Shown here: positions 26,701-41,700 of the stretch, in pieces
Numbering within the stretch: the stretch's first letter is position 1
Layout of the letters: each line of letters opens with the position of its first letter
NCBI GenBank assembly: GCA_940671915.1
Contig: CALNVZ010003434.1
Span: 11,363,671-11,427,670, forward strand
Reading direction: 5' to 3'
Length of the DNA stretch: 64,000 nucleotides
Source: Paracentrotus lividus
Lineage: Eukaryota; Echinodermata; Echinoidea; Camarodonta; Echinidae
Position numbers and translations under genes: made by a program
The notes under the pieces: generated by a model
What the model was told of the DNA's origin: nothing
Seen by the model: the letters and a program-made list of their open reading frames with translations, nothing else
The model's database searches: none

Positions 26701-29700
26701 TAGGAGAAGGATCTGTTCAGCATGGATATTGCTAGGTGTGAATAAAAGTAAAACTGGGTACATTATGTGTAAAATCCGTTAGGTGATTGTCGTCCTCTGT
26801 AATTTTAGATTTATTGATTCATTCTTTTGTGCTTTCCTGTATACTCTTCAATCTTCATGTGGCATTGTGTGTTTCATTTGTTTTTATTTATTAGATTTTT
26901 GTTTCAAGGCTCCACTTTAAAATTTATTTGCAGGGCTTCCAAGTTTACTTTTTTTCAACCCCCCCGCAAAAAAAAAAATCAATACTTTAAATTTGTGAAC
27001 AACATTTGTGTAGCCTGATCATGATCGAACCATTCAAATTTAAATTGGGAAATATTTGTACACGTATCATACATCATGAAATTGTATCCACCATAAAATT
27101 ATATGTGTGTTGTAGTCTGCTTTCAAACCCCATTGTAATGAGCATGGTGTTGTGGCATAGAAGATGCAGTGTAATAATCAATGATTGACCTGTGGTATTG
27201 ATTGTGGTATGAGCTGCCTGATCAAGTCATGAATGTAATAATCAATCGAGTTCGGTAAACAGACAGCCCCTCTACCCTAATAAACCAGGTTTGACCTTTA
27301 ATACAGTTCTTCACTGAAAACGAAATTCATTATTGAAATAGAAATATGAAAGTATTTTGACAGTGTGACCTGTTGCCTTTATAACATCTCACATATTTCA
27401 AGAAAATGTGATTGACAATACTTGGAATAAATTGATTTGAGTTTTATTCATTCCAGAATAATTTGTTGATGTTTTGTCATCCCATCCAACCTGTATCATG
27501 AACAATGAATTAGTTCCAATAAAAGGAATATTTTATTATTAAATTGCATAAATTTACTTCAAAAGAATGATATATTTGCCTACTTTGCTATTCAACCTCG
27601 AATCGCTTACCGACCGATACTTTAACCCGATAAATGTCCCACAAGACTATGTACATGTACACGTATATTTGTACATGTAGTTTTGAATCAATAATGGTTA
27701 TCAATGTCAACAAATAAATAAATAGTTTGTTTTGATTAGGGCTAGCAGACGTGATGAATAACAAAAACTTCATGTCCAAATTTTCAAACTTTCTACATTA
27801 TTGTACATGCTTATACAAATGTATTAAAATTCATGATAACACTTATGTTTTTGAATTTTACATTTTGTAGACAGTGTGTGCAGTATGTAATATGTCGGAG
27901 CGCTGTGTCCAATAACCAGAGAGCAGTGTAGCCGAGATTAAAATGGCTACTGCCTGGGAACAGCTGAGCCCCCTCCAGCACTTTTCACACCATCAATCTT
28001 ACTCCAATTACAGCGCTCACTTCATGGACCAATCCAATAATGAATAGGTGTTCATAGTGCAACTTCTAAATCCGGTCCTCTTGGTAGCCCCCCTTTTTGT
28101 GGGCAAGGGATGGGGGTGTGAGGACAGGAGGGGGGGGGGGGCTTGATGATGGTGTCATAGAATGTACATGTACATGTATGTAGTATGAGTAACTTCAAAC
28201 TGTTCACTTTCTTTTGTGGTGGAGCTCAATTGTTTGACGACAGTTTTTATCAAATTCTGTTTCTTTGCCAGAGCTATTATTTTCAATGCTCTTGACTACA
28301 TGCATGAAGCAGAATCAAGTTTCAAAAAGGGTAGTAATGTGCTTGAGTGAATGTCCTTCTGCCAATCAAGGGTGTTAACTGTAATGCCCTTATACCAGCC
28401 ACACAACGATTAATCATGCTTACATTGTAATTATGACCCCTAACACCTAATTTTCTTTCTTTGTTTTATTTTATTCTGTAGAGAGAATTAGACGACACAG
28501 CGACAGACTTGGCCAATAGACAAGATGAGAGCGATTCTTCCCGAAAGAAGTTGGTTGAACAAAGCAGAGAATTCAAGAAAAATACACCAGAGGTATGCAA
28601 CAACTTTTTTTTTTTGCCCTTAGACATGATTTCATATTTTTTACCCAATAATTATTTTAAGGAAAGTTAATTTTGTAAAAACTAATTTGCTAACAAATGA
28701 ACTGTTTCACAATTTATACAAGTACATACTTGTATGGACCGTGATTGGCTAGATCATTTCAACTTTAGAGCAAGTATTTGGATCCTGCCTCAAGTGTCAA
28801 TACCCATGGATAGATAAAGCCTGATGGATGAGTTGGTCTGGTTTATGCTGTATGTTCTAAACTGCAGTGTATAGGTGGCTTAAATTGCTAATCATTCATG
28901 CTGTGATCAATTGTTTCATTTTATGACAGCTTCAGATGGGAATGATATAGTGCTCCGAAGTATGATTTTGAAGAATGACGGATTAATTTTGTGGTGCTGT
29001 ATACTTCATTGAACATTAGAGCTATATTTCAGACTACATGTATGTTCTCTGAATGATGATTGGTTGTTTGATCAAGTGGATAATCATCATGTGAGATATA
29101 TAATAGTTACATGTTTGATTTATCCCTTGATTGATTGGCATGAATGTTGATAGATCTATACAGTATATTGTTTATTCCAGGTCAATTCAATGGTCGTTTG
29201 ATTGATAACAAATGGGAGAATTATATTTTGTTGATTGATTGAATTTTCCTTTAGTATTCAAGTGTACGTTCCAAATCAACAATCTTATTAAGGTTGGTCC
29301 TGTTTGAGCAGGTTAATGGACCATTACCATATGAGGAGGATTGCTTCTTCAAAAATGTCTCCCATCTGTACATAGGTTGACTAGTTTGCGTAGTGTTCAA
29401 GCTATAGTGCACAGTTACATGTACATAATACATACTGTGGCGAGAGATTGCATCTACCATTGAAAGCATGGCATCACTACCAAACAACGCAAACTTTAAA
29501 CTTTAAAAAACTTACGTTACATTATGTAAAAACATTTTTTTTAAAGACCTGAGTCATTTTTGAAGATGCAATTGCAAATCATGTAATGTGGGAACAAGGC
29601 ATAGGAACAATAACAATAATTAATTACTACGTTAAATTAAAAAATTTAATTATAACAAAATTTAAAAGTACGAGGAATAATAACAATTTAATTAATTAAT

Positions 29701-32700
29701 ACATTGGGATAAATTAAAATGTTGATTTGTTTTGTTTGATCAGGATGTACGTAAACAGGTTGCTCCCCTGTTGAAGAGCTTCCAAGCTGAAGTTGATTCC
29801 TTGTCTAAGAGGAGTAAAGCAGCAGAAGGAGCCTTTCTATCAATATACAAGAAACTCATCGATACACCAGGTATGACATTGCTTCTCAATAAATTTGTAA
29901 CATTTCCTTGTAGCCACATTTTTAAAGACTCAGTAACATGTGCTTCAGAATCTTTATAATCAAAGGCAGAAAATATCCTAAAGAGAAAAATTTCATAGTG
30001 CCACCATTTTGATAATGTTACTGCTTGGTGTTTGGCGTTAGGAATTTACAAATTAAGCATTTATAAAATCCTCGAATCAGCAATTATATTACAATACTTT
30101 TTGTTTTGTCTTTGTAAAGAAATTTTTATTCTACATGTACATGTATACTGGGTTTATATGTACATTTAACTGTCATTGATTTGTCCAAAACCAGCCCAAA
30201 AGATTGTAAAACTTTACCGTAACTGTCAACATTCTTTTTTTGTTCTACTTCTTCAACAAGAAAAATAATAATAGAAAAAGGAAAAATGCTTATTGAAAAA
30301 TCATCGAGTTGCCAATTTATTTTTAATGATTGTATTTAAAAAAATTCTTTTACTGATATACCTGTCTCTTATATTCTACATGTACTATCATGGAAATCTA
30401 CTTAAATGTCACTATAGACTTTTTCTACCTGAAATATTTTGTCCATTCTTATTCACAGACCCCACATCAGTATTAGAATATTGCGTCAATCTTCAGAAGA
30501 GAGCTCAGAAAGCACAGGACCTGGAGATTGAGAATCAGAAGCTCAGAGAAACATTAGAAGAATACAACAAGGAGTTTGCAGAAGTTAAAAATCAAGGTAT
30601 CTATGAATGTTATGGTTATGACAATATCACAGCTGATTACAATCCGAATCAATTGAGCTCTATCGCCCACTACATGTATTTGAATGGAGATGAGCTTACA
30701 TTGTATTCTTGATTGCAATCAAATGTAATGTACTCAGTAGGGGTTGTATGTTATGGTTTGTTCAATGATGTGTGATTTGCTTTGGGTTAAGCTTTTGATT
30801 TGGGTTGATGGTTTGTGTAAGGTAAGCCTACTACAGCCAAATTTTGTGCAATTTTGAACTACATGTACATGTAGGTGGGGAAATTTGCAAAAGCACCATT
30901 TTGTGAATTTTAACAACAATTTAATAATCTTAATTTGGTTAAGAAATTCTCATAAAACCTGACTTCCAAATTCATGAATAATTGTCAATTCCAGAGTAAA
31001 GCATTGAGCACAGGGTTGAAATTAGAATTTTGTGGATATTAGAAATAAAACACTGGGAAATTATTGCCTGATTGCATGGTCAACTAATGTTACATAACAG
31101 GTGGATGCATTTATTTCAGGGTATTGGTGGGGGGGGGGGGGGGTGGTGGATTTGACATTTGACACAGCAAAAAAAGTTAAAGCTTGAAACCAAGTACCTG
31201 TAATAAGCTAGAAATTACATGTAATACCAGCCTTTTCATTAAAGTGGGAGGCTATATGTATTTAAAAAAAAACAATTGTAAACACAAACGCCCACAATTC
31301 AGAGAAATTCTTCAAAATTATTTTTTGGTCCTGGTAATGAGCACAAAATGTACAAAGCATTTCCTTCCTCAAATATACTTCCATTTTTACAGTATGTCTT
31401 TTGCAAGTAAAAATTATTATTACATGTAGTTGATAAAAAGATCTGTAACCATTGTGCTGTATATATACATGTACATGTACATGTACATGTCTGTCAGTAC
31501 TGTATTCAATCATTCTCCAATCAATCATTCCTATCCATCAATGTATCGTTTTGCTGACCCCAATCAATTATTTCATGAATGGAACTTGGGTTCTCTTTTG
31601 ACAATAACTGTGCCCTCAATTTCTGTCCTGCTAATTTTCTTTTCTGATTGTGTTTTTGATACATTGTAGAGTTGATTAGTAATATTGATAGGATTTGTCC
31701 AGGAAAAATTGAGTCATCTATTTAGTCATACATTGTACATGCACAAACCACAAAGTTAAACATCAGTCTGAAAAGAAAGCAGAAATGATTTATGTTTTTG
31801 TTACATAGAAAACCTCAAGAAAATTTTGGGGAAATATTTCATCAGTTATTCTAAAAGACAATAAAGTGTACTACATTTGTATGTAGTTGATCATTATGAT
31901 AGAACTAATATTTAGGTATAAAATGTCTGTAGTGTGCCATTTCTAATACACAAAGTGCTCTAAGTGCTATGCAGTTAAAAATCTACATACATATTTAGTT
32001 TACAATGTACATGTATGCATGCAACACACTACATTGTAAATCAAAATTAGAAATTAATTAAGACTATTGTGTAATCCATTCTAATATGAAGAGATAAAGA
32101 CATGCAAAAATACATTTGAGGTCATTGCACTGCAGTGTACTCTCCCATCTCCTTGCTATATAGAGTGCACTATTTGTGACATTTGAGATGCTCATACTGA
32201 GCTAGGTTGCTTAGCAACACTGCATCATTTACTTCACATCATCCTCCAAACCACCTGGAGGGATGCAGCCCTGTCGAGGGATGAGGCCCTGGTCGACAAC
32301 GTTGTCTTGTCTGCTCAAGTGAAAACTAGTTTTCTTTTGGGGGTTCTTGTTCTTTTTGGAGTGTGCTTGCAACATGCGATAGCACAATTATCCCTTCGCT
32401 CTCTCAAGTGGAAGATACTTAAGTGGATAACTGCTCTTGTCTGTTGGTATAGCGTTCTGTGAATGTACTTTGTTCTTCTAGATTACCTCTTACATGTTGT
32501 GCTTGACTTTATTCTTGTATCATGTTTGCCATTTTAAATCATATTTAGTTTTGTATTTATTCACTTTTTTTTAATTATTTTTATTATTTTTTCTTCCTTT
32601 TTTGGGGGATGGGGGATGCGATGTCAGTGATACACGATTCAATTAATTTTCATTTTAATATGAACATAAATGTTTGCTTCTTGATATTCCTCAAAATTAT

Positions 32701-35700
32701 TCTCGTTAAACCAGACTGTATGCTTACATGTAGTATGAATAATATACATGTATATTCCAATTTAATTTTCTTTTTTTTCTAGAGCTGTTGATTTGTTTTC
32801 TTTTCTTTCAGGATGCTTTCTCATTCCCCTCACTGATTACATTGTACATACACTTGATTTGCTCCTTCGTACACAGTCCCCAAGGCAATTTATGGAGAAA
32901 AATTATTTTGGTAACTTTCTCTTTCCAATCCATTTAACTTTTGACATACATGTAGTAGTATTTATCTAAATTCACTAAAAACAAGCCTACACACATTTTC
33001 ATCAAGATATGCCTGCAGTAATGATGCATTAAAAATAATGAGTTAAGAGTTTTAAAACCTGAAAGTTCCTTCAGGTCTGTTGCTGTAAACTTTTCAACTG
33101 ATCTGATATTGTAAGGTACTTTATTTTGTGATTTGTTTTCTCCATTTTTTGTTTAATTTTTACTATTTTTTTTTAAAACAAAAGTTGTCTCACGAATCAG
33201 TGCCTATAATTGGCTTAGTTTGAGCAGTGGTTCTTTAACTGGGCATCCTGATTAAATTCTACTTGTATTCATGTACTTTCACAGTGTGTACTACACTGTA
33301 CATGTATGCAGTAGTTTATGATATGAAGGGTAATTATTAATATTCATCGATGGGCACACCTCATTGCATTTCATACTAAAAAGCATTTTCTATAATAACA
33401 TTTTACCAAGCACATAATGGGCCGATTGTGTTAAATCTTTATCCAGTGATCGAAATGATGGGAATTTTGGCTTGATATTCAGCTGTTCACTGTTCCATTA
33501 GGTTCTTATTGATTAGATCTATCTCACCTGAGCCATTATATTGATTAGAACCTATTATTATTCAGTCCTTGCCAAGAAAATTCAATATAATCTATTCACT
33601 TTAGGTTATTAAATAGTCTTTATTTCAGACTATTTTCATAGATGAAAAACTGATCATTATTATTACTCAGTGTGCATTCTTTTCAAAAATTATGAAAATT
33701 TCTGGCAATGGGAAATTATATACTTTCCTTTTAAATTTAAAGTTGAAAACTATTTATCTTTTCCATGAATGACAGTGATCATATTCAAATTTGGAAAGTT
33801 GAAATACACACATTAATTATTATTAAAGCATTCAGTCCAATGGATGACGATGATAGATAATTATTTTCCCTCCTCAATTTAATTAGAAGTTGAAATTATA
33901 TTCTCCATAATTACCTGGCAGCTTCTTGATTGACACATTTTAACTCTTATCGTTTTTTTAATACTGTTTGTAGCAGACTTTGAAAACTACATCATTATAT
34001 TTGTATTGCAGTTGCTACATGTATGTTGAAATAAATTTCTTTCAGGAAAAAAGAAAGGAAAACATTCTATTAAAACAGTTTTAGTGTTTGTCAATTTGCA
34101 GATTCCTGCAGTCAGGGTTTTAAGTCATTGCCTACCATACTCCTATTCCTATTCCTATTTTCTAAAATTATATCTTAGTAAATTATTGTAAAGAAATCGC
34201 TATTAGAAAGCATTTTAACCTGATGAGAAATGACAATCCTGATTCAAGATCTAAAATCTTCCTGTCTTCAAAAAACTTTTTTTTAAACTACATGTAAACC
34301 ACATCATGCACTTGGGCAAAGTTTTTTTTTTTATGGAATCCTCAATTCATCGATTCTGCAATTATTGATTTAAGTCTTTTCATTAGGATATCTTTTGTTC
34401 TTGTTTTGAATTGCCAGCACAGGCTGTTTCATTTTGTGGCAATTCTTGTTAATCAAAAATATTGATTGGGGCACTATGGATTCTATCATTGATTCTTGTA
34501 TTGATTTTGATATTGATTTCTCTCTGTGTGCCTGTATGAAGATGGAATGGAGTCGGATCAATAGTCTGTGTATTGGCTTGGGCTCCTAGTTTGATGAAGA
34601 ATCATTAGATTGATGGAAAAGTACCTGGTATGTTTGCCTCTGGCGACAGCTGTAGGATAAGTCTCGTTGAGCTCTTTTCAGTATCCATCAGATATTCTAA
34701 TCAATGTGATGATTTGCTAGAGTTTGAGCTGTTGACAAGTTTTATTATATGGGACATATCTGTCACGTCTCATTCATTATCTTACCATTAAAAAAAAAAG
34801 AGATTTAGCTAAGGGGCCATGCGTTTTGAGTTGGGCCCTTAAAAAGGTGGAGTTGTGACATCTGCTCCTAAAATATGATGTTGTTTATAGATTTACTCAA
34901 CAACTATACAGCCCTTATTGCTGGTTTTGGTCTTAAATCAAAGCTCTGAGGTAGGACAACAAAATACTGTTATCAAAACATGAAAAAAATTCATCATTTT
35001 CTGTTAATGAACTGGTAATAAACAAATATCTGGGGTGGAGGAGGAGCCGCGCAGGAGGAGCCGCGCAGCAAATTTGGCAAATGTGCTGTAATGAGTTAAA
35101 TCAAGTTCACAGAAGAGTGTTTTTGGATTGAAATGAATACACCCTGCTGAAATAATCAATTTAGCTTGATTTTGATAGTTTATTATATTAGTCCAGGAAT
35201 TTTAATTATCTTGATTACAGTAATTGGCCATGCTTCTTGAGATTGTCCTACAAAAAGGTTTAGTTTTCACAACTACTCCTCAAAAGTGATTTTGTTTATA
35301 TTTACTCAATCATTGTCAATGAATAATTAATAAATTGATTTTAAGTGCATTTCTGAACTCCTCAGACATTCAGCTTGAAGAGAATGTATACTTTTATGGG
35401 GTAAATATAGATTTTGAAAAAGTTAAAGCCACTTTCAGTGAAATGCGCGCGATTAGCACAAATTTTGAGTGTGTCACACAACATGGGCCCAACTTTAAAC
35501 GCATGGCCAAAGGCTACAGATGACATAATCCCTTCTTCATTTTGACTCTCTTCTCCTTCCCCCCTCTCCCTCTCTTTCACAATCTCTACTCCAGGGTTAT
35601 TGAAATAGATAAAACCATTTCATTACCAGGCTTTGTTTTTCACGATTTTGGTGATGACTTCATTACTATAAATAGATCGAGATCACCGACTCGAGAAATT

Positions 35701-38700
35701 CGCGAAAATTAAGTCACCGCGAAAATAACCACTTATACAGTAATATATTCATGTTTATTTTGATCTCTGAATTTCTTCCATTGCAGAGGTGACAATCAAG
35801 AATCTTCAGACGAGATTGAAGGAGTATGATGAGAGGTCAGAGTCTGTAGCTCAGGCCAGAGCTGACGAGAAAGAGAAAGAACTTCACAAAGACTTTGCTG
35901 AAAAAGAAAAGTGAGTCTGATAAAGCATAGACACTGGTACTGATAGCTAGGGATTATAATCTCAATGATAAAAATAAGCTCTCCCCTGACCCCACATCTA
36001 AACAAAACAGTTCTTAATAATAGGGTTGAAAAATGGATACAAATTTTGAATGATAATATACGGGAAGGTGTGAAGGTGCATAAAAATATAGCTATTGAAG
36101 GGATATTTTGACAAATATATTAAAAAAAATGTTTTTCCCCAAATTTTCTTGAGTTTTGCTTCTGGAAAGTGTATTTTTAAATTCCCTGACCAACAAGCAT
36201 CCTGCATATACTGATCTAATGGGAGCTGCTTTGAAATTGGTTCACTGTTTACATTTTTAGTGTCATGCTTTTAAAAAACCGAAGACTGTATTTTTTTTTG
36301 TGCTTTGAATTAAGGGTTTTACTTTGTGTTTATACAATTTGAATTGTGTCTTTGCTTTCCTCCTGCATTATTTAGACCATGTCCTTGCTTTTCTGTTATA
36401 CTTTTATTTCTTATTTTTCAAAACTCAGGCAATTACAAGAGAAGCAGATGTCAGTAGCCAAAAAGCTTGGTGAAGCCGAACTCAAGATTACAACTCTTCA
36501 GAATGGTAGGTCTCTCTCAACATTTGTGCCCTGTGACATATAGAGTTAAGATCAATTGCAAATCTGAAACAACCATTCTGATTGGGTATTCGTGAGATTT
36601 TTATTCAAGAAGTCCATGCAAGAAGGATCCTGATTGGTTATCAATTTATTGTCTTATACATGTAGGTCCTTGATACTTTATATCTAGTAGTTGTATATCA
36701 ATATTTTGTATTGTAAGATGAAAATAAGGAAGAATAAATGTTGGGAGTTTGAACAGCATGGTGCACATTGAAAAATGGTGCTTGGCTGGAATCCTCCCCA
36801 AGGAGTGGAAAAAGTCCAAACATGGTTTGTATGCAGGTCATTCTGAATCTGATAACAGGGGTAATGATATACAGTATAATACATGTAAATATTTAGGGCT
36901 TAGAGATGTAGTCTAGCTATGTATTTAGCAATATTAAGTCAAAAAGTTTATCTTTTTTCTGGTAATGTGTGATCTAATTGATATAAGAGAATGCAATATT
37001 ATTGTCATGTTAATTATTTCTTTTTCACTTGACAGCACTGGACAATACCCAGTCAGAAATGTTTGATATCAAGGCCAAATATGACGAGCAAGGAGCCGCC
37101 AAGTAAGAGAAATAGATGAAGAACAACTTAAAAAAAAAAAAGAGCATATATATAAATGTAACAGATACATTTCTAATGTGTGTTGGTTGTTCAAAACATT
37201 TTGAAACTAAATATGCTGTTTCAGAACAAATTTTATTCACTTTATGATAAATATTTGAGTATTGAGGACACCCAGAATAGACTTTACCAATGAATGTTTC
37301 ACTAATTAGTTGAAAAGAAAATGGGTACTTCCAGACATAAAGCATGTAACATTTTCTGTCATATCTGATGTGATTACAAAATAGGGCTTACAAAAAAGCC
37401 TAATGGGTTGAGTGTATTGTCAAACTAATACTTGTCAGTGGCGGATCAAGGATTTGAAAATAGAGGGGGCACCAGATCTGAAAAGGAGTTGAGCCGCCGA
37501 AATTTTCCAATTCTAATATGTACAGTGAGTGGTTTTCAAATTATAGAGGGGGCGTGCGTCCCCTGCGCCCCCGTCTGGATCCGCCTCTGCTTGTAGTAGG
37601 CCTAAAGCAGAAAGATGAAGTTGCAGGATATCTGTATTGAAATATTCTGTGCGTTTCTTGCATAGGTCTGATGAGATGGAGCTGCTTATGACTGACTTAG
37701 AGCGAGCCAATCAGAGGGTAGCAGCCAGTGAGAAGCTACTTGAGGGTATGCAGGGTCAGTTAAACTCTGCCACACAGAGTCTCCATCAGGCTGAACAGAT
37801 GCAAAGCGCCCCCAATGTTGTAAGCATTGCATTTCATACTTTAGATAACATTTTGTTCCTTATGAAAACAGATGTTCATATCATTGGGGTAATGCATTCA
37901 GGAAGTGTAGTCAGTAGTAAGGTTGTTATAATCTTTGGAAACAAGACTTGAACCTTTTTTTGACTGGGAAGTAAATGTATGACAATGAATGGAAATAAGT
38001 TGAGTTTTGCATGAAAACAAATATGGAAAGTTCCTGAAACCAGGGTGGTGTTTCATCAAGTTGTTTCTAAGTGAAGAACAACTTGAAGAACCACTGGAGA
38101 TCAGTTCTTGTCCTGAATGAGCATGTTGATTAGTGTAGCACCCGAGAATATGTTCCAGTTTTAGTAAAGTCATTCATAACTTTACGAATGACTTGGTGAA
38201 ACACCTCCCAGAAGTATTTTGTTCTTGACATTAGAACTGTCAGATGCTGAGATTGTACGCATACCATGTGAAGATTTGCATGGCTTTGTTTCAAATGACT
38301 TTGTTTGTTTCTCCTTATTGAAGCTAAGTAAACTGTGTATAATCCAAATGATTGGCAGTTTTTTAATAATTTTGCTGTTATAAATATTCTGTACACATGA
38401 ATGTATTAGTTATTGTACAGCCCTGTCTTTAAAAAAAACACACAAAAAACAGTAAATACAGTCATATTCATATTCATTTTGAGTGTCAGATAATTACAAA
38501 CTGGTTGTTTTTGTTGAAGGAGCAGGCTATCGATATACTCACGAGATCCAGTCTGGAAGTTGAGCTAACAGCCAAAGAGAAGGAGGTAAGATGCTATAAA
38601 GGTCTTCATTTTCCTGTGCGTAAAAGAGGGGCTCTTACACCAATTTGGTCCAACTATTAAGTAATTTTTCGCAGCAGTTATATTGTTACAGATTTCTTGA

Positions 38701-41700
38701 TTCCATCCTTGCAAAAATTTCCTAGAAGGCCCAAAAAAAGAAGAAAAGAAAAGAAAGAAATAAAAGAAACTATAACCGAGGCTTACATGTATTTACCTAC
38801 TGGAACCCTGATTTTGATGCGAGACAATTATATTGTAAAATTACAGAAAAAAAGAATTTCCTGATGAAAAAAAAAAAAGATTAAACAATTTTTCTTTGGG
38901 CAAAAATAGTCAATTATGTGCTATATAATACCAAATAACAACAACAACATTGAAAGAAAATTACAGAAAAAAAAAGACAAATGTTATTTTCAGATATACG
39001 AGGGATAAAACAATGTTTTTGTGGTAAAAATACTCAATTATGACTGATTGATATAGGCCTATAATACCAAATAATAACAACAAAAAGAACAACAACTTTT
39101 AAATGTTATGTTTACCTTTTTATGTAGATCTCTCAGCTGGTTGATGATGTTCAGCGTCTCCAAGCATCCAGTAATAAACTCCGGGACAGCACAGCATCAC
39201 GCATTCAGAAATTAGAGGAGGAATTGGCTACAAGGAACACTGCTCTTAGGAAAATGGTGAGACAACTACAAATGTGTACAGCTTACCTGCTAACTATTTC
39301 CATTTAACTAGGACATTTTTGAAGATCTAATGAATCAATATTTCATGAATTTTAATATAGAAAAATAAAATAAGAAGAAAACGGAAGAAAGATATGTAAT
39401 TTGGTTTTTATAATGCCGATTCCAATTTCCATTATTCTACTTTACAACAAGTCGACCACGACTTTCATTAAAAGAATGCTGAGAGGCATTGCAATGAACC
39501 ATGAAAAAATACAATTACCGCCTGAAACTCGCAGGTGTGCTGCCCCTTGATCTGACAGGAAAAGAGATTCTAAAGGGACAATGTGACTATGAGGCTATCA
39601 AATTAGAGTTGAATGTTTCTTAAGTTCATTTACTTAAGTAATTCTTTGTGTGGATCAACATTTCTTACATTATTATCCTTTATAATTTGATCCAATAGGA
39701 TGATAGACCCTGAAGGGACAAATCGACTATGAAGAGATCAAATTAGAGTTGAATGTTCTCTAATTGATTGAGCTGAATAGTTCTTTGTGTGGATCAATTG
39801 TGTAAACATTATTATCATTATCTTATGATCTAGCAGGATGATATACCCTGAAGGGACAGAGCGACTATGAAGAGACCAAACGAGAGTTGAATGTCCTCAA
39901 ATCAATTGAATTCAGTAGTTCTTTGTGTGGATCAACCTATCTCACATTATTCATATTATTTGTTTTGTAAAGCGCATAGGGACTTCAATTCATTTTTGTG
40001 ATATGCGCTATAAAACAACAGTTCATAATTATTATCATTACTATTATCGTTTTTCTTATTATTACATTTTGATCTAATAGGAAGAGAGACTGAAGGGACA
40101 GAGCGACTATGAGGAAATCAAACGAGAGTTGAATGTTCTCAAATCGATTGAGTTCAGTAGTTCCGATGGTGGATCCATCAGTGAGAAAGAGGATGGGGAC
40201 GCCACCAGTGCCCCGACCCCTAAATCATTGGAAATGCTTCTCCTGGAGAAGAACAGGGCTCTTCAGACAGAGAACACTACACTCAAAGTCACCAATACAG
40301 ATATTAATGGTAAGTCATCTTTTCATCAAACTGCTCTTATTATGAATGAAGAGCTCTATTCCAAAAGGTACTACATCCACTTTTTAAACGAAAAATTTGA
40401 GTTCTTGATATCACACCATTATTCACGTAGGTACCTTTCTTTGAACAAAAATGTTCACCACAATTTTAAAAGAAACCATTAGAAATTTTCCTTTTTAATA
40501 TAACTTTTCAATAGACGCCTGTAGAAAATATCGTAACAAAAAAGGATGAAGTACTTTTTGGAACAGAACTCTTCAAATATTAGAAAGTTATTTATTTTGT
40601 GTTGTTATGCCATACTTTCATGTGTATGGTTTAGATGCTATTTAATTCTCCTTTTGAGCAGTGTAGTTTGTAGTTTACATTGCACTCGCTTGAGACCGTC
40701 CATATGACATAAACTCAGAACTGTGAGGATTAGATTATTACTGAACCTGTCGAAAAGAAATATAAGGAATTAACAAACTTTTCAATTTGAAATTATAGAC
40801 AAATTTTGATGAACCATTTATTTATGTATACAGTTTGTTTTATCAGTGTAAAATATGCATGATTGTGTGGATATCCTTATGCTGAAAGCATAACATAGAT
40901 TGTAATAGTGAGAGAATGAGAGAATGAGAGATGAGAGTTTGTTAATTGTCTTGAAGTAGAGCTTGATGAACGTTGTCCAAGTGAGGGTCTGGCATTGTAA
41001 TGGCAGATGAATTGACATTGGTTTTGGAATGGTGCCATTCGCAATAGAGGTGAAGCATGGAACAGCTCTTCAAATCCTAACCAACTCCTTGCTAATAACA
41101 AGAGGCAAAATGCATTTCTCTCTTTATAGTCCTCTCTATCTCTTTCTTGTTCTCTTCTTTTTGGTTTGCCTCCGCCAACAGTGTTGTTGGTGCAGGCATT
41201 GTTATCACAATCAACTTGCTGATAATAATCTCATTGGAAAGAGAATGAGAAATTCAAATTATTTCTTTTCAGTGCTCATCAAAGAGCAGTTCTGCTTTCG
41301 AAATGAGAAAGTTCCAAAAGAGCTCAAATATTACTTGAATTGTTGCAGGAAGACTGCTCTTACTACTTCCTATTGTGAACGTGGCCATTCCAATCAGTCA
41401 GTCTTGACAGTCTTGGGTCTCTTAGTGCATTTTGCCTCTTCTCTCTTGCAGGAGGGAGTGGGGTAGGACCTGGAGGGCTGGCCCAAGCTCAAGCCTTTGC
41501 TTCACTCATCGGCCAGGAGGTAGCGGCAGCGTATCACCAGCGAACGGCCGTGAACAGCCAGGTCCCGGGCTCGCAGATCATCCAACCCATTATAGTGATC
41601 CCACCGTCGCTCAACCCCCATGCTGCGGCCGCCTCTCACATGGGGTTCGTCCATCCTATGGCACCATCTCACCTTCACCAACAGCCACCCTTGCCCCAGT

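Larger units (their letters stand above)
17740..28481 (+). other. CUX1: Intron 1 (10.7 kb)
   Basis: Starts gtaaat and ends tctgtag. AT-rich, with repeated TACATGTA words (for example near 23,112, 25,852, 27,650, 28,165), a Harbinger-like MITE at 22,822 and a tandem repeat at 26.05-26.68 kb. ORFs are short and lack family resemblance. Large first introns often hold enhancers, but nothing here proves one. Confidence 0.85.

Noticed and set aside
26278..26763. 161-codon ORF on the - strand with Ile/Leu/Ser-rich text
   Set aside because: It runs through the 58-bp tandem repeat and simply repeats the same phrase; two frames are open at once.
39836..39935. Third exon-11 copy as a mutually exclusive alternative exon
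   Set aside because: A stop follows five codons in the required frame and no donor is visible.
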